Position numbers and translations under genes: made by a program | The notes under the pieces: generated by a model | What the model was told of the DNA's origin: nothing | The model's database searches: none | What the model saw: the letters and a program-made list of their open reading frames with translations, nothing else | From: JAWWPG01 sp963820035 | GTDB taxonomy: Bacteria; Actinomycetota; Actinomycetes; Propionibacteriales; Nocardioidaceae | DNA length: 64,000 nt | NCBI GenBank assembly: GCA_963820035.1 | Contig: CAWFYK010000005.1 | Location: 62,001-126,000, forward strand | Direction: 5' to 3' | Shown: positions 36,805 to 45,833 of the stretch, one piece after another | Numbering within the stretch: the stretch's first letter is position 1 | How the letters are laid out: the number at the start of each line of letters is the position of its first letter

Positions 36805-36848
36805 GACGGCTGCCGCCCTTCCTCCGGGTCACCCGGTCCGCGAACTTG

Positions 36849-36940
36849 CGGAGGCGGACGGGAATCGAACCCGCCTGACCGGGATACCCGGTCACGTCGG
36901 TTTTGAGGACCGCGCCCATCACCAGACGAGGTACGCCTCC
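36849..36940 (-). tRNA. selC: tRNA-Sec (anticodon TCA)
   Basis: 92-nt tRNA read on the minus strand, 5' end at 36940. The acceptor GGAGGCG pairs with CGCCTCC (36850-36856), with discriminator G at 36849; CCA is not encoded. The D-arm stem is CGTCT/GGGCG. The anticodon loop CCTCAAA gives TCA, which reads UGA. A long variable arm is present (TGACCGGG/CCCGGTCA, 8 bp with a TAT loop). The T loop is TTCGATT. The length, the long variable arm and the UCA anticodon identify tRNA-Sec. Position 33 is C in this sequence instead of the near-universal U. It sits directly upstream of selA. Confidence 0.95.
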
Positions 36941-36979
36941 GCCGGTCAGCCTAGCCACCGGCTTGCGTCGTCCGGCCTG

Positions 36980-37044
36980 CGGATTCGTCCGGTCGGCGTA
37001 CGTCGGGAACGCCGGGAAGGCCGCGCGGTGGGTCGGACGATCCG
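36980..37044. repeat. REP-like inverted repeat, copy B
   Basis: Left arm CGGATTCGTCCG (36980-36991) is identical to the left arm of copy A at 8129. The right arm CGGACGATCCG (37034-37044) lacks one A relative to copy A. The interior is 42 bases and G/C-rich. It lies between tRNA-Sec and the formate dehydrogenase operon, where both transcription units begin, so it may shape the divergent promoter region. The rest of the 36941-37188 gap shows no gene. Confidence 0.65.
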
Positions 37045-37188
37045 GAGAGACCGAGGGAGCCGGGCACCTGGCCGGAGGGTCGAGGTGTGCGGCCGACCGT
37101 ACGGGGTTAGCGTGGTGGTCGCGCACCGCAGAGACGACCGACCCGGTTACGGAACACGTGACCAGCCCGCCCACGCGAGAGGTGGCCT

Positions 37189-40100
37189 ATGGGCATCCCG
37201 ACCTTCATCGGCTCCTGGCCGGTGGTCCGTCAGGTGCGCGACCACGACGTCCTCGGTCGGGGTGCCGCCGTCCAGTCCGCCCGCAGCGCCCACCTGACGG
37301 CCCGCACCGCCGACGCCGACCGGGTGGTCGACTCGGTCTGCCCCTACTGTGCGGTCGGCTGCGGGCAGAAGGTCTACGTCAAGGACGAGCAGGTCATCCA
37401 GATCGAGGGCGACGAGGCCAGCCCGATCTCGCGCGGGCGGCTGTGCCCGAAGGGCAGCGCCAGCGCCCAGCTCGTGACGTCGCCGGGCCGGGTCACTACG
37501 GTGCGCTACCGCCGCCCCTACGGCACCGAGTGGGAGGACCTCGAGCTCGACCGGGCGGTCGACATGATCGCCGACCGGGTGATCAAGACCCGGCGCGAAT
37601 ACTGGCAGTGGAACGCCGACGGGGAGCGCGTGCGCCGTACCCTCGGCATCTCGAGCCTCGGAGGAGCGACCCTCGACAACGAGGAGAACTACCTCATGAA
37701 GAAGCTCTATACCGCCATGGGCGCGATCCAGATCGAGAACCAGGCGCGCATTTGACACTCGTCCACCGTCCCCGGTCTGGGGGCGTCGTTCGGGCGAGGA
37801 GGCGCCACCACCTTCCAGCAGGATCTCGCCAACGCTGACTGCATCATGATCCAGGGCTCCAACATGGCGGAGTGCCATCCGGTCGGGTTCCAATGGGTCA
37901 TGGAGGCGAAGGCCCGCGGCGCGACGATCATCCACGTCGACCCGAGGTTCACCCGTACGTCGGCCGTGGCCGATATCCACGCCGCGATCCGGGCCGGCAC
38001 CGACACGGCGTTCCTCGGCGCCCTCGTCAACCACGTGCTCAGCAACGACCTCTTCTTCCGCGACTACGTCGTCGCTTATACCAACGCCTCGGCCCTCGTG
38101 ACCGAGGACTTCACGGACTCCGACGACCTCGGCGGGCTCTTCTCGGGGTTCGACGCCGAGAAGCGCACCTACGACGCCCACTCCTGGCGCTACGACGACG
38201 GCTCGCCTCGCGACTCCGAGGCCAGCGACGGTGAGCACGAGGCGGCCCACGAGGCCAGCCGGTCCGAGACGGCAGGCTCCGGCGGCCCCCGGGTCCCGGC
38301 GAAGCCGGAGGTCGACGAGACGCTCACCCACCCCCGCTGCGTCTTCCAGATCCTCAAGCGCCACTTCGCGCGATACACCCCGGAGATGGTGCAGGACGTC
38401 TGCGGCATCCCCGTCGAGCAGTTCGCGAAGATCGCCGACGCCCTCACGGACAACAGTGGGCGCGAGCGTACGACGGCGCTCTGCTACGCCGTCGGCTGGA
38501 CGCACCACGCCAGCGGGGTCCAGGTCATCCGCACCGCCGCGATCCTTCAGCTGCTGCTCGGCAACATCGGGCGACCCGGCGGCGGCATCCTGGCGCTGCG
38601 CGGACATGCGAGCATCCAGGGCTCGACCGACATCCCGACGCTCTACAACCTGCTGCCGGGCTACCTCCCGATGCCCCATGCCCGCCAGCATCGGAGCCTC
38701 GCGGACTATGTCGCAAGGGACGAGCGGGTGGCCGGCTTCTGGGGCAACATCCGCAGCTACACCGTCAGCCTGCTCAAGGCGTACTACGGTGACGCGGCCA
38801 CCGCCGACAACGATTTCTGCTTCGACTACCTGCCGCGCATCACCGGCGACCACGGCACCTACCAGACGGTCCTTGACCAGATCGCCGGCAAGAGCAAGGG
38901 CTACTTCCTGGTCGGCGAGAACCCGGCCGTGGGCACGTCCAACGGGAAGATGCAGCGGCTCGGGCTGGCCAACCTCGACTGGCTCGTGGTCCGCGACCTG
39001 GTCATGGTGGAGTCTGCGACGTTCTGGAAGGACGGGCCGGAGATCGAGACGGGGGAGATGGCGACCGAGGAGATCGGGACCGAGGTGTTCTTCCTGCCGG
39101 CGGCGGCCCACACGGAGAAGAGCGGCACGTTCACCAACACCCAGCGGCTGCTGCAGTGGCACCACAAGGCCGTCGAGCCGCCCGGCGACGCCACGAGCGA
39201 CCTGTGGTTCTACTACCATCTCGGCCGCCGTATCCGTGAGAAGCTGGCGGGCTCACCCGACCCGATGGACCGTCCGCTGCTCGACCTGGTGTGGGACTAC
39301 CCGGAGGAGGGGCCGGAGCGGGAGCCGAGCCCCGAGGCGGTGCTGCGGGAGGTCAACGGGACCGGCCCGGACGGTGAGCCGCTGTCGGCCTACACCGAGC
39401 TGAGACCGGACGGTACGACGCGCTGTGGCTGCTGGATCTACTGCGGTGTCTACGCCGACGGGGTCAACCAGTCGGCTCGCCGCAAGCCGGGCCATGAGCA
39501 GAGCTGGGTGGCGCCCGAGTGGGGCTGGGCGTGGCCCGCGAACCGCCGGATCCTCTACAACCGCGCCTCTGCCGACCCCGACGGCTTGCCCTGGAGCGAC
39601 GCCAAGGCCTACGTCTGGTGGGACGAGGACCAGGGCCGCTGGACGGGTCACGACATCCCCGACTTCATCGCGGACCGCGAGCCGCACCACGTCCCAGCCG
39701 ACGGTGCCATCGGGCCGGACGCCATCGGCGGCTCCGACCCGTTCGTCATGCAGACCGACGGGAAGGGCTGGCTGTTCGCGTCGGTCGGCCTTGCCGACGG
39801 TCCGCTGCCGACGTTCTACGAACCTCCCGAGTCCCCGGTCCGTAACCGGTTGCACGCCGTCCAGAGCAACCCCGCCTCGAAGCACTACGACTCCCCGGCC
39901 AACGTGGCGAACCCCAACGGGAGCGAGGTGTTCCCGTTCGTATTCACGACCTACCGGCTCACCGAGCACCACACGGCGGGCGGGATGAGCCGGACGCTGC
40001 CGTTCCTCTCCGAGCTGCAGCCGGCCTTCTTCTGCGAGGTCTCCCCGCAGTTGGCGGCGGAGCGCGGCCTGGAGAACCTCGGCTGGGCGACGATCGTCAC

Positions 40101-40452
40101 GGCCCGCGCCGCGATCGAGGCACGGGTGCTCGTCACCGAGCGGATGCGGCCGCTCCGGCTGGCCGACCGGACGGTCCACCAGATCGGGCTGCCCTACCAC
40201 TGGGGCGGCACCGGCCTGACCACCGGCGACTCGGCCAACGATCTGGTGAGCGTTACCGTCGACCCCAACGTCAACATCCAGGACAAGGTCGGCACGTGCG
40301 ACATCCGGCCAGGACGCCGACCGCGCGGACCCGCGGTGGTCGACTATGTTGCCGACTACCGGCGTCGGGCCGGGATGCCCGATCCGCCCGCGCCCGCGCC
40401 GACCGAACCGCCCGCTTCGTCCGACGAGTCGACCACAGGAGCCGAGGGATGA
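37189..40452 (+). CDS. fdhA: Formate dehydrogenase alpha subunit, selenocysteine-containing
   Basis: 1087-residue molybdo/tungsto-bis-MGD enzyme that oxidises formate to CO2. The in-frame TGA at 37753-37755 is read as Sec189: the same frame continues from QIENQARI through the TGA into HSSTVPGLGASFGRGGAT, the invariant active-site segment. A [4Fe-4S] site is near the N-terminus (CPYCAVGCGQKVY, then RGRLCPKGSA). No twin-arginine signal is present, so the active site probably faces the cytoplasm. A ~45-residue acidic low-complexity insert lies near residues 335-380. Translation begins at ATG 37189 after GAGAGG; the stop overlaps fdhB (ATGA). Confidence 0.95.
37756..37785 (+). promoter_or_regulatory. 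Bacterial SECIS element directing Sec189 insertion
   Basis: Immediately after the TGA, CGTCCCC (37767-37773) pairs with GGGGGCG (37779-37785), including one G-U pair, around the 5-nt apical loop GGTCT (37774-37778). The loop starts 18 nt after the TGA. Both the loop sequence and the spacing equal those I recall for the E. coli fdhF SECIS, whose loop G and U contact SelB. The element is also translated, encoding part of HSSTVPGLGAS. Confidence 0.85.
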
Positions 40453-41411
40453 GCCGTCACCGCCTGTCCGGTCCGCTCCACGACGTGAGCGCCGACGCGG
40501 GCTACGCAGCACCGCCGCCGCGGGTGGGGTTCTTCACCGACACGAGTGTGTGCATCGGGTGCAAGGCCTGCGAGGTCGCCTGCAAGCAGTGGAACGATGT
40601 GCCGGAGGACGGACTGCTGCTCACCGGGATGTCCTATGACAACACCGGCCAGCTCGACGCGAACTCGTGGCGCCACGTCGCGTTCATCGAGCAGTCGGCA
40701 CCGATCGTGCCGGTGCTCGACCGGGAGCCGTCGGCGCCGAGACCACCGCCCGCCGACCTCGGGATGCCGGCGATGCGTGCCGAGGACTCCTTGGCCCCGG
40801 ACATCCGGGCGCTCGACCCGCAGACCACCGGCACCAACGACACCGACCTGCGCTGGCTGATGTCATCCGATGTCTGCAAGCACTGCACCCACGCGGCCTG
40901 TCTCGACGTGTGTCCAACCGGCGCCCTGTTCCGCACGGAGTTCGGCACGGTCGTCGTCCAGCCCGATGTCTGCAACGGCTGCGGCTACTGCGTGCCGGCC
41001 TGCCCCTATGGCGTGATCGACCAGCGCAAGGAGGACGGCCGAGTCTTCAAGTGCACCCTCTGCTATGACCGCCTCAAGGTGGGGGAGGAGCCGGCCTGCG
41101 CCAAGGCGTGTCCGACCGACTCGATCCAGTTCGGCGAGCTCGACGTGCTGCGCGAGCGGGCCGACCGGCGGGTGGCCGAGCTTCATGCGCAGGGCGTCGA
41201 CGTCGCCAGGCTCTACGGCCAGGACCCTGAGGACGGGGTGGGTGGCGACGGCGCCTTCTTCCTGCTGCTCGACGAGCCGGAGATCTACGGCCTGCCGCCC
41301 GACCCGGTCGTCACGACGCGTGACCTGCCGGCGATCTGGAAGCACGTCGGCGCGGCGGCGGCGACCCTCGTCGGGGCCGCGGCGATCGCCTTCCTCAGAG
41401 GTGGCCGATGA
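40449..41411 (+). CDS. fdhB: Formate dehydrogenase iron-sulfur (beta) subunit
   Basis: 320-residue electron-transfer subunit with four ferredoxin-like [4Fe-4S] motifs: CIGCKACEVACKQW, CKHCTHAACLDVCPTG, CNGCGYCVPACPYG and the combined CTLCYDR ... CAKACPTDS. A hydrophobic C-terminal helix (AAAATLVGAAAIAFL) would anchor it in the membrane, as in FdnH-type subunits. ATG 40449 overlaps the fdhA stop and the gene's own stop overlaps the next ATG, so all three subunits are translationally coupled. It carries electrons from the alpha-subunit cluster to the membrane subunit. Confidence 0.92.
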   Translation: MSRHRLSGPLHDVSADAGYAAPPPRVGFFTDTSVCIGCKACEVACKQWNDVPEDGLLLTGMSYDNTGQLDANSWRHVAFIEQSAPIVPVLDREPSAPRPPPADLGMPAMRAEDSLAPDIRALDPQTTGTNDTDLRWLMSSDVCKHCTHAACLDVCPTGALFRTEFGTVVVQPDVCNGCGYCVPACPYGVIDQRKEDGRVFKCTLCYDRLKVGEEPACAKACPTDSIQFGELDVLRERADRRVAELHAQGVDVARLYGQDPEDGVGGDGAFFLLLDEPEIYGLPPDPVVTTRDLPAIWKHVGAAAATLVGAAAIAFLRGGR

Positions 41412-42325
41412 AGGAGCCGCGTCTGGTGCCCGACGTCGAGCCCACGTCGTACTACGGGCGGCCGATCCTCAAGGCGCCGGTATGGAAGCAGCCCGACGTG
41501 CCGCTCTATCTCTACCTGGGTGGAGTGGCCGGGATGTCCGCGGTCCTCGCCGAAGGTGCTGCGCTGACGGGTCTGCCCGGGCTTCGACGCGCCGCGCGGG
41601 TCGGCGCCGCGGGCGGCGCCGCTCTCGGCACCGTGGCGCTGGTCCATGACCTGGGCCGACCCGAACGCTTCCTCAACATGCTCCGGGTCCTCAAGCCGAC
41701 GTCGCCGCTGTCCGTCGGCTCCTGGATCCTGGCGCCGTTCGGTGGGCTCGCGGCAGGTGCGCTGGCCTCCGACCTGACCGGCCGGCTGCCGCGGCTCGGG
41801 CGGCTGGCGGGTCTCGGCGCGGCGGTGCTCGGTCCGCCACTGGCCACCTACACCGCGGCCCTGATCACCAACACGGCAGTGCCGGCCTGGCACGAGGCCC
41901 ACCGCGAGATGCCGTTCATCTTCGCGGGCAGTGCGGCGACGGCGGCCGCGGGTGTGGCGCTCATCGGCACGCCGCCGGACCAGGCCGGTCCGGCCCGGAC
42001 ACTGGCCGTGCTCGGAGCCGGGATCGAGCTCGCCGGTGCCGACCTGCTGCTGAAGCGGCTCGGGATGGTCGCCGAGCCCTACCGCGAGGGCCGGCCGGGA
42101 GCCTTCATGAAAACCGCACGTGCGCTGACCATCGCAGGCGTAGGTGCTTCGGTGCTCGGCCGCCGCTCGCGCACGGTGTCGGCGCTGGCCGGAGTCACGT
42201 TCTCCGCGGCATCGATGCTGACCCGGTTCGGCATCTTCCAGGCGGGTCTGGCGTCGGCCAAGGACCCGAAGTACGTCGTCGTGCCCCAGCGTGAGCGGAT
42301 GCGGGACCGTACCCTGGTGCGGTGA
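41408..42325 (+). CDS. nrfD: NrfD-type membrane subunit of formate dehydrogenase
   Basis: 305-residue integral membrane protein of the NrfD/polysulfide-reductase family with about eight hydrophobic segments. It contains YYGRPILKAPVWK near the N-terminus and LVHDLGRPERFLNMLRV near residue 80, a conserved segment in this family. It replaces the cytochrome b gamma subunit of FdnI-type enzymes and should pass electrons to the quinone pool without haem. It overlaps fdhB upstream and selD downstream (GTGA), so the client enzyme and a Sec synthesis gene share one transcript. Confidence 0.9.
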   Translation: MKEPRLVPDVEPTSYYGRPILKAPVWKQPDVPLYLYLGGVAGMSAVLAEGAALTGLPGLRRAARVGAAGGAALGTVALVHDLGRPERFLNMLRVLKPTSPLSVGSWILAPFGGLAAGALASDLTGRLPRLGRLAGLGAAVLGPPLATYTAALITNTAVPAWHEAHREMPFIFAGSAATAAAGVALIGTPPDQAGPARTLAVLGAGIELAGADLLLKRLGMVAEPYREGRPGAFMKTARALTIAGVGASVLGRRSRTVSALAGVTFSAASMLTRFGIFQAGLASAKDPKYVVVPQRERMRDRTLVR

Positions 42326-43317
42326 CCGAGACCCACGCGCGCTTGCGACTGACCCAGACCGCGGCGGGCGGGGGCTGCGCCTGCAAAGTGCCGCCGGGCG
42401 AGCTGGAACGGGTCCTGGCCGGGCTTCCCGGCGGGCAGCGGACGGCGGACCTGCTGGTCGGCCTGGAGCACGGGGACGACGGGGCCGTCGTACGGCTCGA
42501 TGACTCTCGAGCCGTGGTCGTCACCGCGGACTTCTTCACGCCCGTCGTCGACGACCCCTACGACTGGGGCAGGATCGCAGCGGCCAACGCACTGTCCGAC
42601 GTCTACGCGATGGGCGGCGAGCCGCTGGTGGCGGTGAACCTGCTGGCGTGGCCTCGCGACACCGTGCCGTTCGAGCTGGCCCGCGAGGTGCTGCGGGGTG
42701 GCTCCGACATCTGCGCCGAGGCCGGCTGCCACCTGGCCGGTGGGCACAGCATCGACGACGCCGAGCCGAAGTACGGCCTCGCCGTCACGGGGATCGCCAA
42801 CCCGAACCGGCTGCTCCGCAACGACACCGCGGTCGCCGGGCTGCCGTTGACGCTGACGAAGCCGCTCGGTCTCGGCATGCTCAACAATCGGCACAAGGCG
42901 ACGGGCGAGGACAACGCCGACGCCATCGAGGTGATGACCACTCTCAACCGCGACGCCGCCCGGGCCGCCCTCGCAGCCGGCGTGGTCTGCGCCACGGACG
43001 TGACCGGCTTCGGGTTGCTCGGCCACCTCTTCAAGCTCGTGCGAGCGAGCGGGGTCTCTGCCGAGGTCGAGGCCGCAGCCGTGCCGTACGTCGAGGGGGC
43101 TCGCCAGGCAGCCGCGGACGGCTTCGTCCCCGGCGGGAGCAGGCGCAACCTCGACTGGGTGCGCCCGCACCTTCGCTCGGAGGTCGACGAGGCCGAGCTG
43201 CTGCTGCTCGCCGACGCCCAGACGTCTGGCGGCCTGCTCGTGGTCGGCGAGGTGCCGGGCTACCCGGTCATCGGCCGGACGACGCCGCCCGGCTCGCACG
43301 CCCTCGTCGTCCGCTGA
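42322..43317 (+). CDS. selD: Selenide, water dikinase (selenophosphate synthetase) SelD
   Basis: 331-residue ATP-dependent enzyme that makes selenophosphate, the Se donor for SelA. The glycine-rich active site GGGCACKVPP (residues ~16-25) has Cys19 and Lys22 at the catalytic positions; the enzyme is itself a Cys form, not a Sec form. Further family motifs are TADFFTPVVDDPYDWGRIAA, NALSDVYAMGGEPL and HSIDDAEPKYGLAVTG. GTG 42322 overlaps the nrfD stop. Its place at the end of the fdh operon ties Se supply directly to its client. Confidence 0.93.
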   Translation: MTETHARLRLTQTAAGGGCACKVPPGELERVLAGLPGGQRTADLLVGLEHGDDGAVVRLDDSRAVVVTADFFTPVVDDPYDWGRIAAANALSDVYAMGGEPLVAVNLLAWPRDTVPFELAREVLRGGSDICAEAGCHLAGGHSIDDAEPKYGLAVTGIANPNRLLRNDTAVAGLPLTLTKPLGLGMLNNRHKATGEDNADAIEVMTTLNRDAARAALAAGVVCATDVTGFGLLGHLFKLVRASGVSAEVEAAAVPYVEGARQAAADGFVPGGSRRNLDWVRPHLRSEVDEAELLLLADAQTSGGLLVVGEVPGYPVIGRTTPPGSHALVVR

Positions 43318-43387
43318 CACTGACCAGTTGAGGCCACCACCGGCTGGGCCGGACCATCAGGCGGTGACGTCGCAGGCTTCGCCAGAC

Positions 43388-45040
43388 TCAGGCGGTGCGC
43401 AGGTCGGGGGCCGCCTCGATGTTCTTTTCCTCGGTCTTGATGGCGTCCCTGATCTTCTCCGGGGTCATCGCCAGGCTGACGGCGTAGTAGAAGATCACCA
43501 GGCTGAAGGCCGCCACGACGCCGATGTCGACCCACTCCGGCAGCCAGCTCTCGGCACCGGAGCCATAGCGGCCCAGCAGCCCGATGATCGTCATGCCGAT
43601 CAGCCACGGCCAGATCCACGACGCGGCCCGCCAGTCGACGTCCTCACGGTGGACGTCGTCACGCCGCCGTAGCTCGATCTCGAAGATCACCCGGCCGATG
43701 AAGATCCCGACGAGCAGCTTCCAGGTCGCCTCGAAGCCGCCCCAGTAGATGATCAGGTTGGCGAAGATGAAGCCCAAGGGGTTGAGCAGGAGCGGGAACG
43801 GCATCCGGTAGGGCCGCGGCCGGTCGGCGTCCCGCTCCGCAAGGGCTGCCGCTGCGATCGGTGCGAAGGCGTACATGATCGCCGTCGCCGACGTCACGAG
43901 CCCGATGAGTGAGCTCCAGCTGGGGAACGGCAGGAAGGCGAGCAGGCCGATCACGAACGCCAACAGGATGGAGCCCACCGGCACCTTGCGCTTCGACGTC
44001 CTGGTCAGCCAGTCGGGCATGACGTCGTCCTCGCCGAGCGCGTAGGAGATCCGGGCCGACGTGCCGAGGTAGATCAGCCCGGTGCCGGCTGGCGAGATGA
44101 TCGCGTCGATCAGCAGGATCTTCGCCAGCCAACCGGCACCCACGGCGATCGCGAGCGTGTAGTAGGCGGACGTGACGTTTCCGGGGCCTAACGGCGTATT
44201 CCAGCCGTGGACCAGATCAGCTGGGTTGAGCGCCCCGATGAAGGCGACCTCGAGCATCAGGTAGAGCGCGGCGCCGGCGAGCATGGCGGTGATGACCGCC
44301 CGCGAGACCGTGTGCTGCGGGTCTTTGGCCTCGCCACCCATCTGCACGGCCTGTTCGAAGCCTTGTAAGGCGAACACCACCCCGGCGGGCAGCGCCGCGA
44401 AGATCCCGTGGAAGCCGTGGGGCGCGAAGCCGCCGCCCGCCGTGAAGTTGTGGATGTTGAAGGAGAGGTAGATCAACACGATGATCGTCAGGATGGGGAC
44501 TGCGGCCTTCCAGAGCACGATCGCGACGTTGCTGTCGGACAGGATCTTGGCGCCCATCACGTTGATGATGGTGAAGAGCAGCATCGCCAGCGAGGCGACG
44601 ATCAGCCCGCGGGTGTTGAGCGTCTCGTTGGGCTTCAGCATCTGGAAGTTGTTCTGCGCCCAGTCGGTGCCGTCCAGGTACTGGATGCTCGCCTCGACCT
44701 CGATGGGCGCGATCGTCACGGCCTGGAGGTAGGCCGCCCAGCCCGCAGTGAACCCCGCCAGGGCGCCGAAGCTGAAGTAGGGGAACCTCGACGTCCCACC
44801 GGCGACTGGGTACGCCGTGCCCAGCTCGGCATGGATCAGCGCGAGCGCGATGAGCATGCCGGCCGCCAGCAGCCACGAGATGATCGACGCGCCCCCGGCG
44901 GCCTCCGCCGCGTACAAGGCGCCGAGCAGCCAGCCGGAGCCGATGATCGACCCGAGGGAGATGAAGGTCAGCCCCCAGTAGCCGATGCCCCGGTCCAGCT
45001 CCCCGTGGTGACCGGGTGGGGTGACGATGTCTGTCGCCAT
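43388..45040 (-). CDS. APC-superfamily amino acid permease
   Basis: 550-residue transporter with about 12-14 helices. The first helix carries the APC substrate-binding pattern SLGSIIGSGWLLGALYAAE. AGGTSRFPYFSFGALAGFTAG follows in helices 2-3 and GGEAKDPQHTVSRAV lies near residue 260. ATG 45040 has GAAGAGG upstream; the long open frame further upstream has no family similarity. The C-terminus is hydrophilic. Substrate specificity is not visible. It converges on selD with 70 bp between. Confidence 0.85.
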   Translation of the reverse strand: MATDIVTPPGHHGELDRGIGYWGLTFISLGSIIGSGWLLGALYAAEAAGGASIISWLLAAGMLIALALIHAELGTAYPVAGGTSRFPYFSFGALAGFTAGWAAYLQAVTIAPIEVEASIQYLDGTDWAQNNFQMLKPNETLNTRGLIVASLAMLLFTIINVMGAKILSDSNVAIVLWKAAVPILTIIVLIYLSFNIHNFTAGGGFAPHGFHGIFAALPAGVVFALQGFEQAVQMGGEAKDPQHTVSRAVITAMLAGAALYLMLEVAFIGALNPADLVHGWNTPLGPGNVTSAYYTLAIAVGAGWLAKILLIDAIISPAGTGLIYLGTSARISYALGEDDVMPDWLTRTSKRKVPVGSILLAFVIGLLAFLPFPSWSSLIGLVTSATAIMYAFAPIAAAALAERDADRPRPYRMPFPLLLNPLGFIFANLIIYWGGFEATWKLLVGIFIGRVIFEIELRRRDDVHREDVDWRAASWIWPWLIGMTIIGLLGRYGSGAESWLPEWVDIGVVAAFSLVIFYYAVSLAMTPEKIRDAIKTEEKNIEAAPDLRTA

Positions 45041-45277
45041 GTGCACACCTCTTCGCTCAGGGCGTCCGGCCGCGCCGCGCGGTCGGCCATGCTCCCAGAG
45101 AGAAAACCTGCCACCAAACGGCCGCGAGCGCACGAGGTCGAGGGGGTTTAATCTGGTGTGTCGCCGAGTATTGAGCGTTTGCTCCGGGTGTGTTGCGTCA
45201 CGCGCACCACGGATGCACCGATTCCGGCCGTCGCGCGGCCTATTCTGGGGGATCACCCTGCGGAGGAGACACGACGA

Positions 45278-45823
45278 ATGAACTACCAGCTGGTCGACGG
45301 GGTCAACGACATGTCGGGACACTTCTGGCTCCTCGACGACCTGATGATCTTCTGTGCGCGCTACCTGATCTTCATCACCTTCGCCGTCTTCGTGGTCGTG
45401 CTGGTGCCGGTGGTGCGGCAGCGCTCGTGGGCGACGCTCGCCAAGGTGGCCGCCGTCTTGGGCCTGTCGTTCGTGTTCGGGCTGCTCGCGGCGGTGCTCC
45501 ACGCCGAGCCTCGACCGTTCACCACGCACCACGACATCCATCTGCTGGTCTCCCACGCGGCCGGCCAGTCCTTCCCGAGCGACCATGCCACGGCGTCGTT
45601 CGCGATGGGCCTGGCCGTCTTGTTCTTCGTGTCGAAGAAGTGGGGCTGGCTGCTGGTCGGGCTGGCCACTCTCATCGGGTTCGCTCGCGTCTACACCGGG
45701 CTTCACTACGTGGGCGACATCCTCGGCTCGGTCGCCGTGGTGCTGCTCGCGGTGGCGATCGTCGAGATCGGGTCGGCGGCGCTATCGCGCCGTGGTCACG
45801 GCCACCTTGTCGGCTCCCAGTGA
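45278..45823 (+). CDS. PAP2-family membrane phosphatase (undecaprenyl-diphosphatase-like)
   Basis: 181-residue membrane protein with about five helices and the three PAP2 motifs: a shortened first motif (EPRPF), SFPSDHATASF with the catalytic His, and ARVYTGLHYVGDI. BcrC-type members recycle undecaprenyl pyrophosphate for cell-wall synthesis; others dephosphorylate phosphatidate. The N-terminal MNYQLVDGVNDMSG resembles BcrC-type proteins. ATG 45278 has CGGAGGAG upstream. It diverges from the permease; the ~237-bp gap holds no recognisable gene. Confidence 0.85.
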   Translation: MNYQLVDGVNDMSGHFWLLDDLMIFCARYLIFITFAVFVVVLVPVVRQRSWATLAKVAAVLGLSFVFGLLAAVLHAEPRPFTTHHDIHLLVSHAAGQSFPSDHATASFAMGLAVLFFVSKKWGWLLVGLATLIGFARVYTGLHYVGDILGSVAVVLLAVAIVEIGSAALSRRGHGHLVGSQ

Positions 45824-45833
45824 CCCTCGCGAG

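Noticed and set aside
36805..37188. Protein-coding gene across the tRNA-Sec region
   Set aside because: Open frames there cross the tRNA and the REP-like palindrome and have no coding bias or start context.
37753..37755. The TGA in fdhA as a nonsense mutation or gene boundary
   Set aside because: The frame is identical on both sides, the residue falls at the invariant Sec position, a SECIS hairpin follows and all Sec genes are adjacent.
45041..45706. N-terminal extension of the amino acid permease
   Set aside because: The open frame upstream of ATG 45040 overlaps the PAP2 gene, lacks family similarity and ignores a good ribosome-binding site at 45040.
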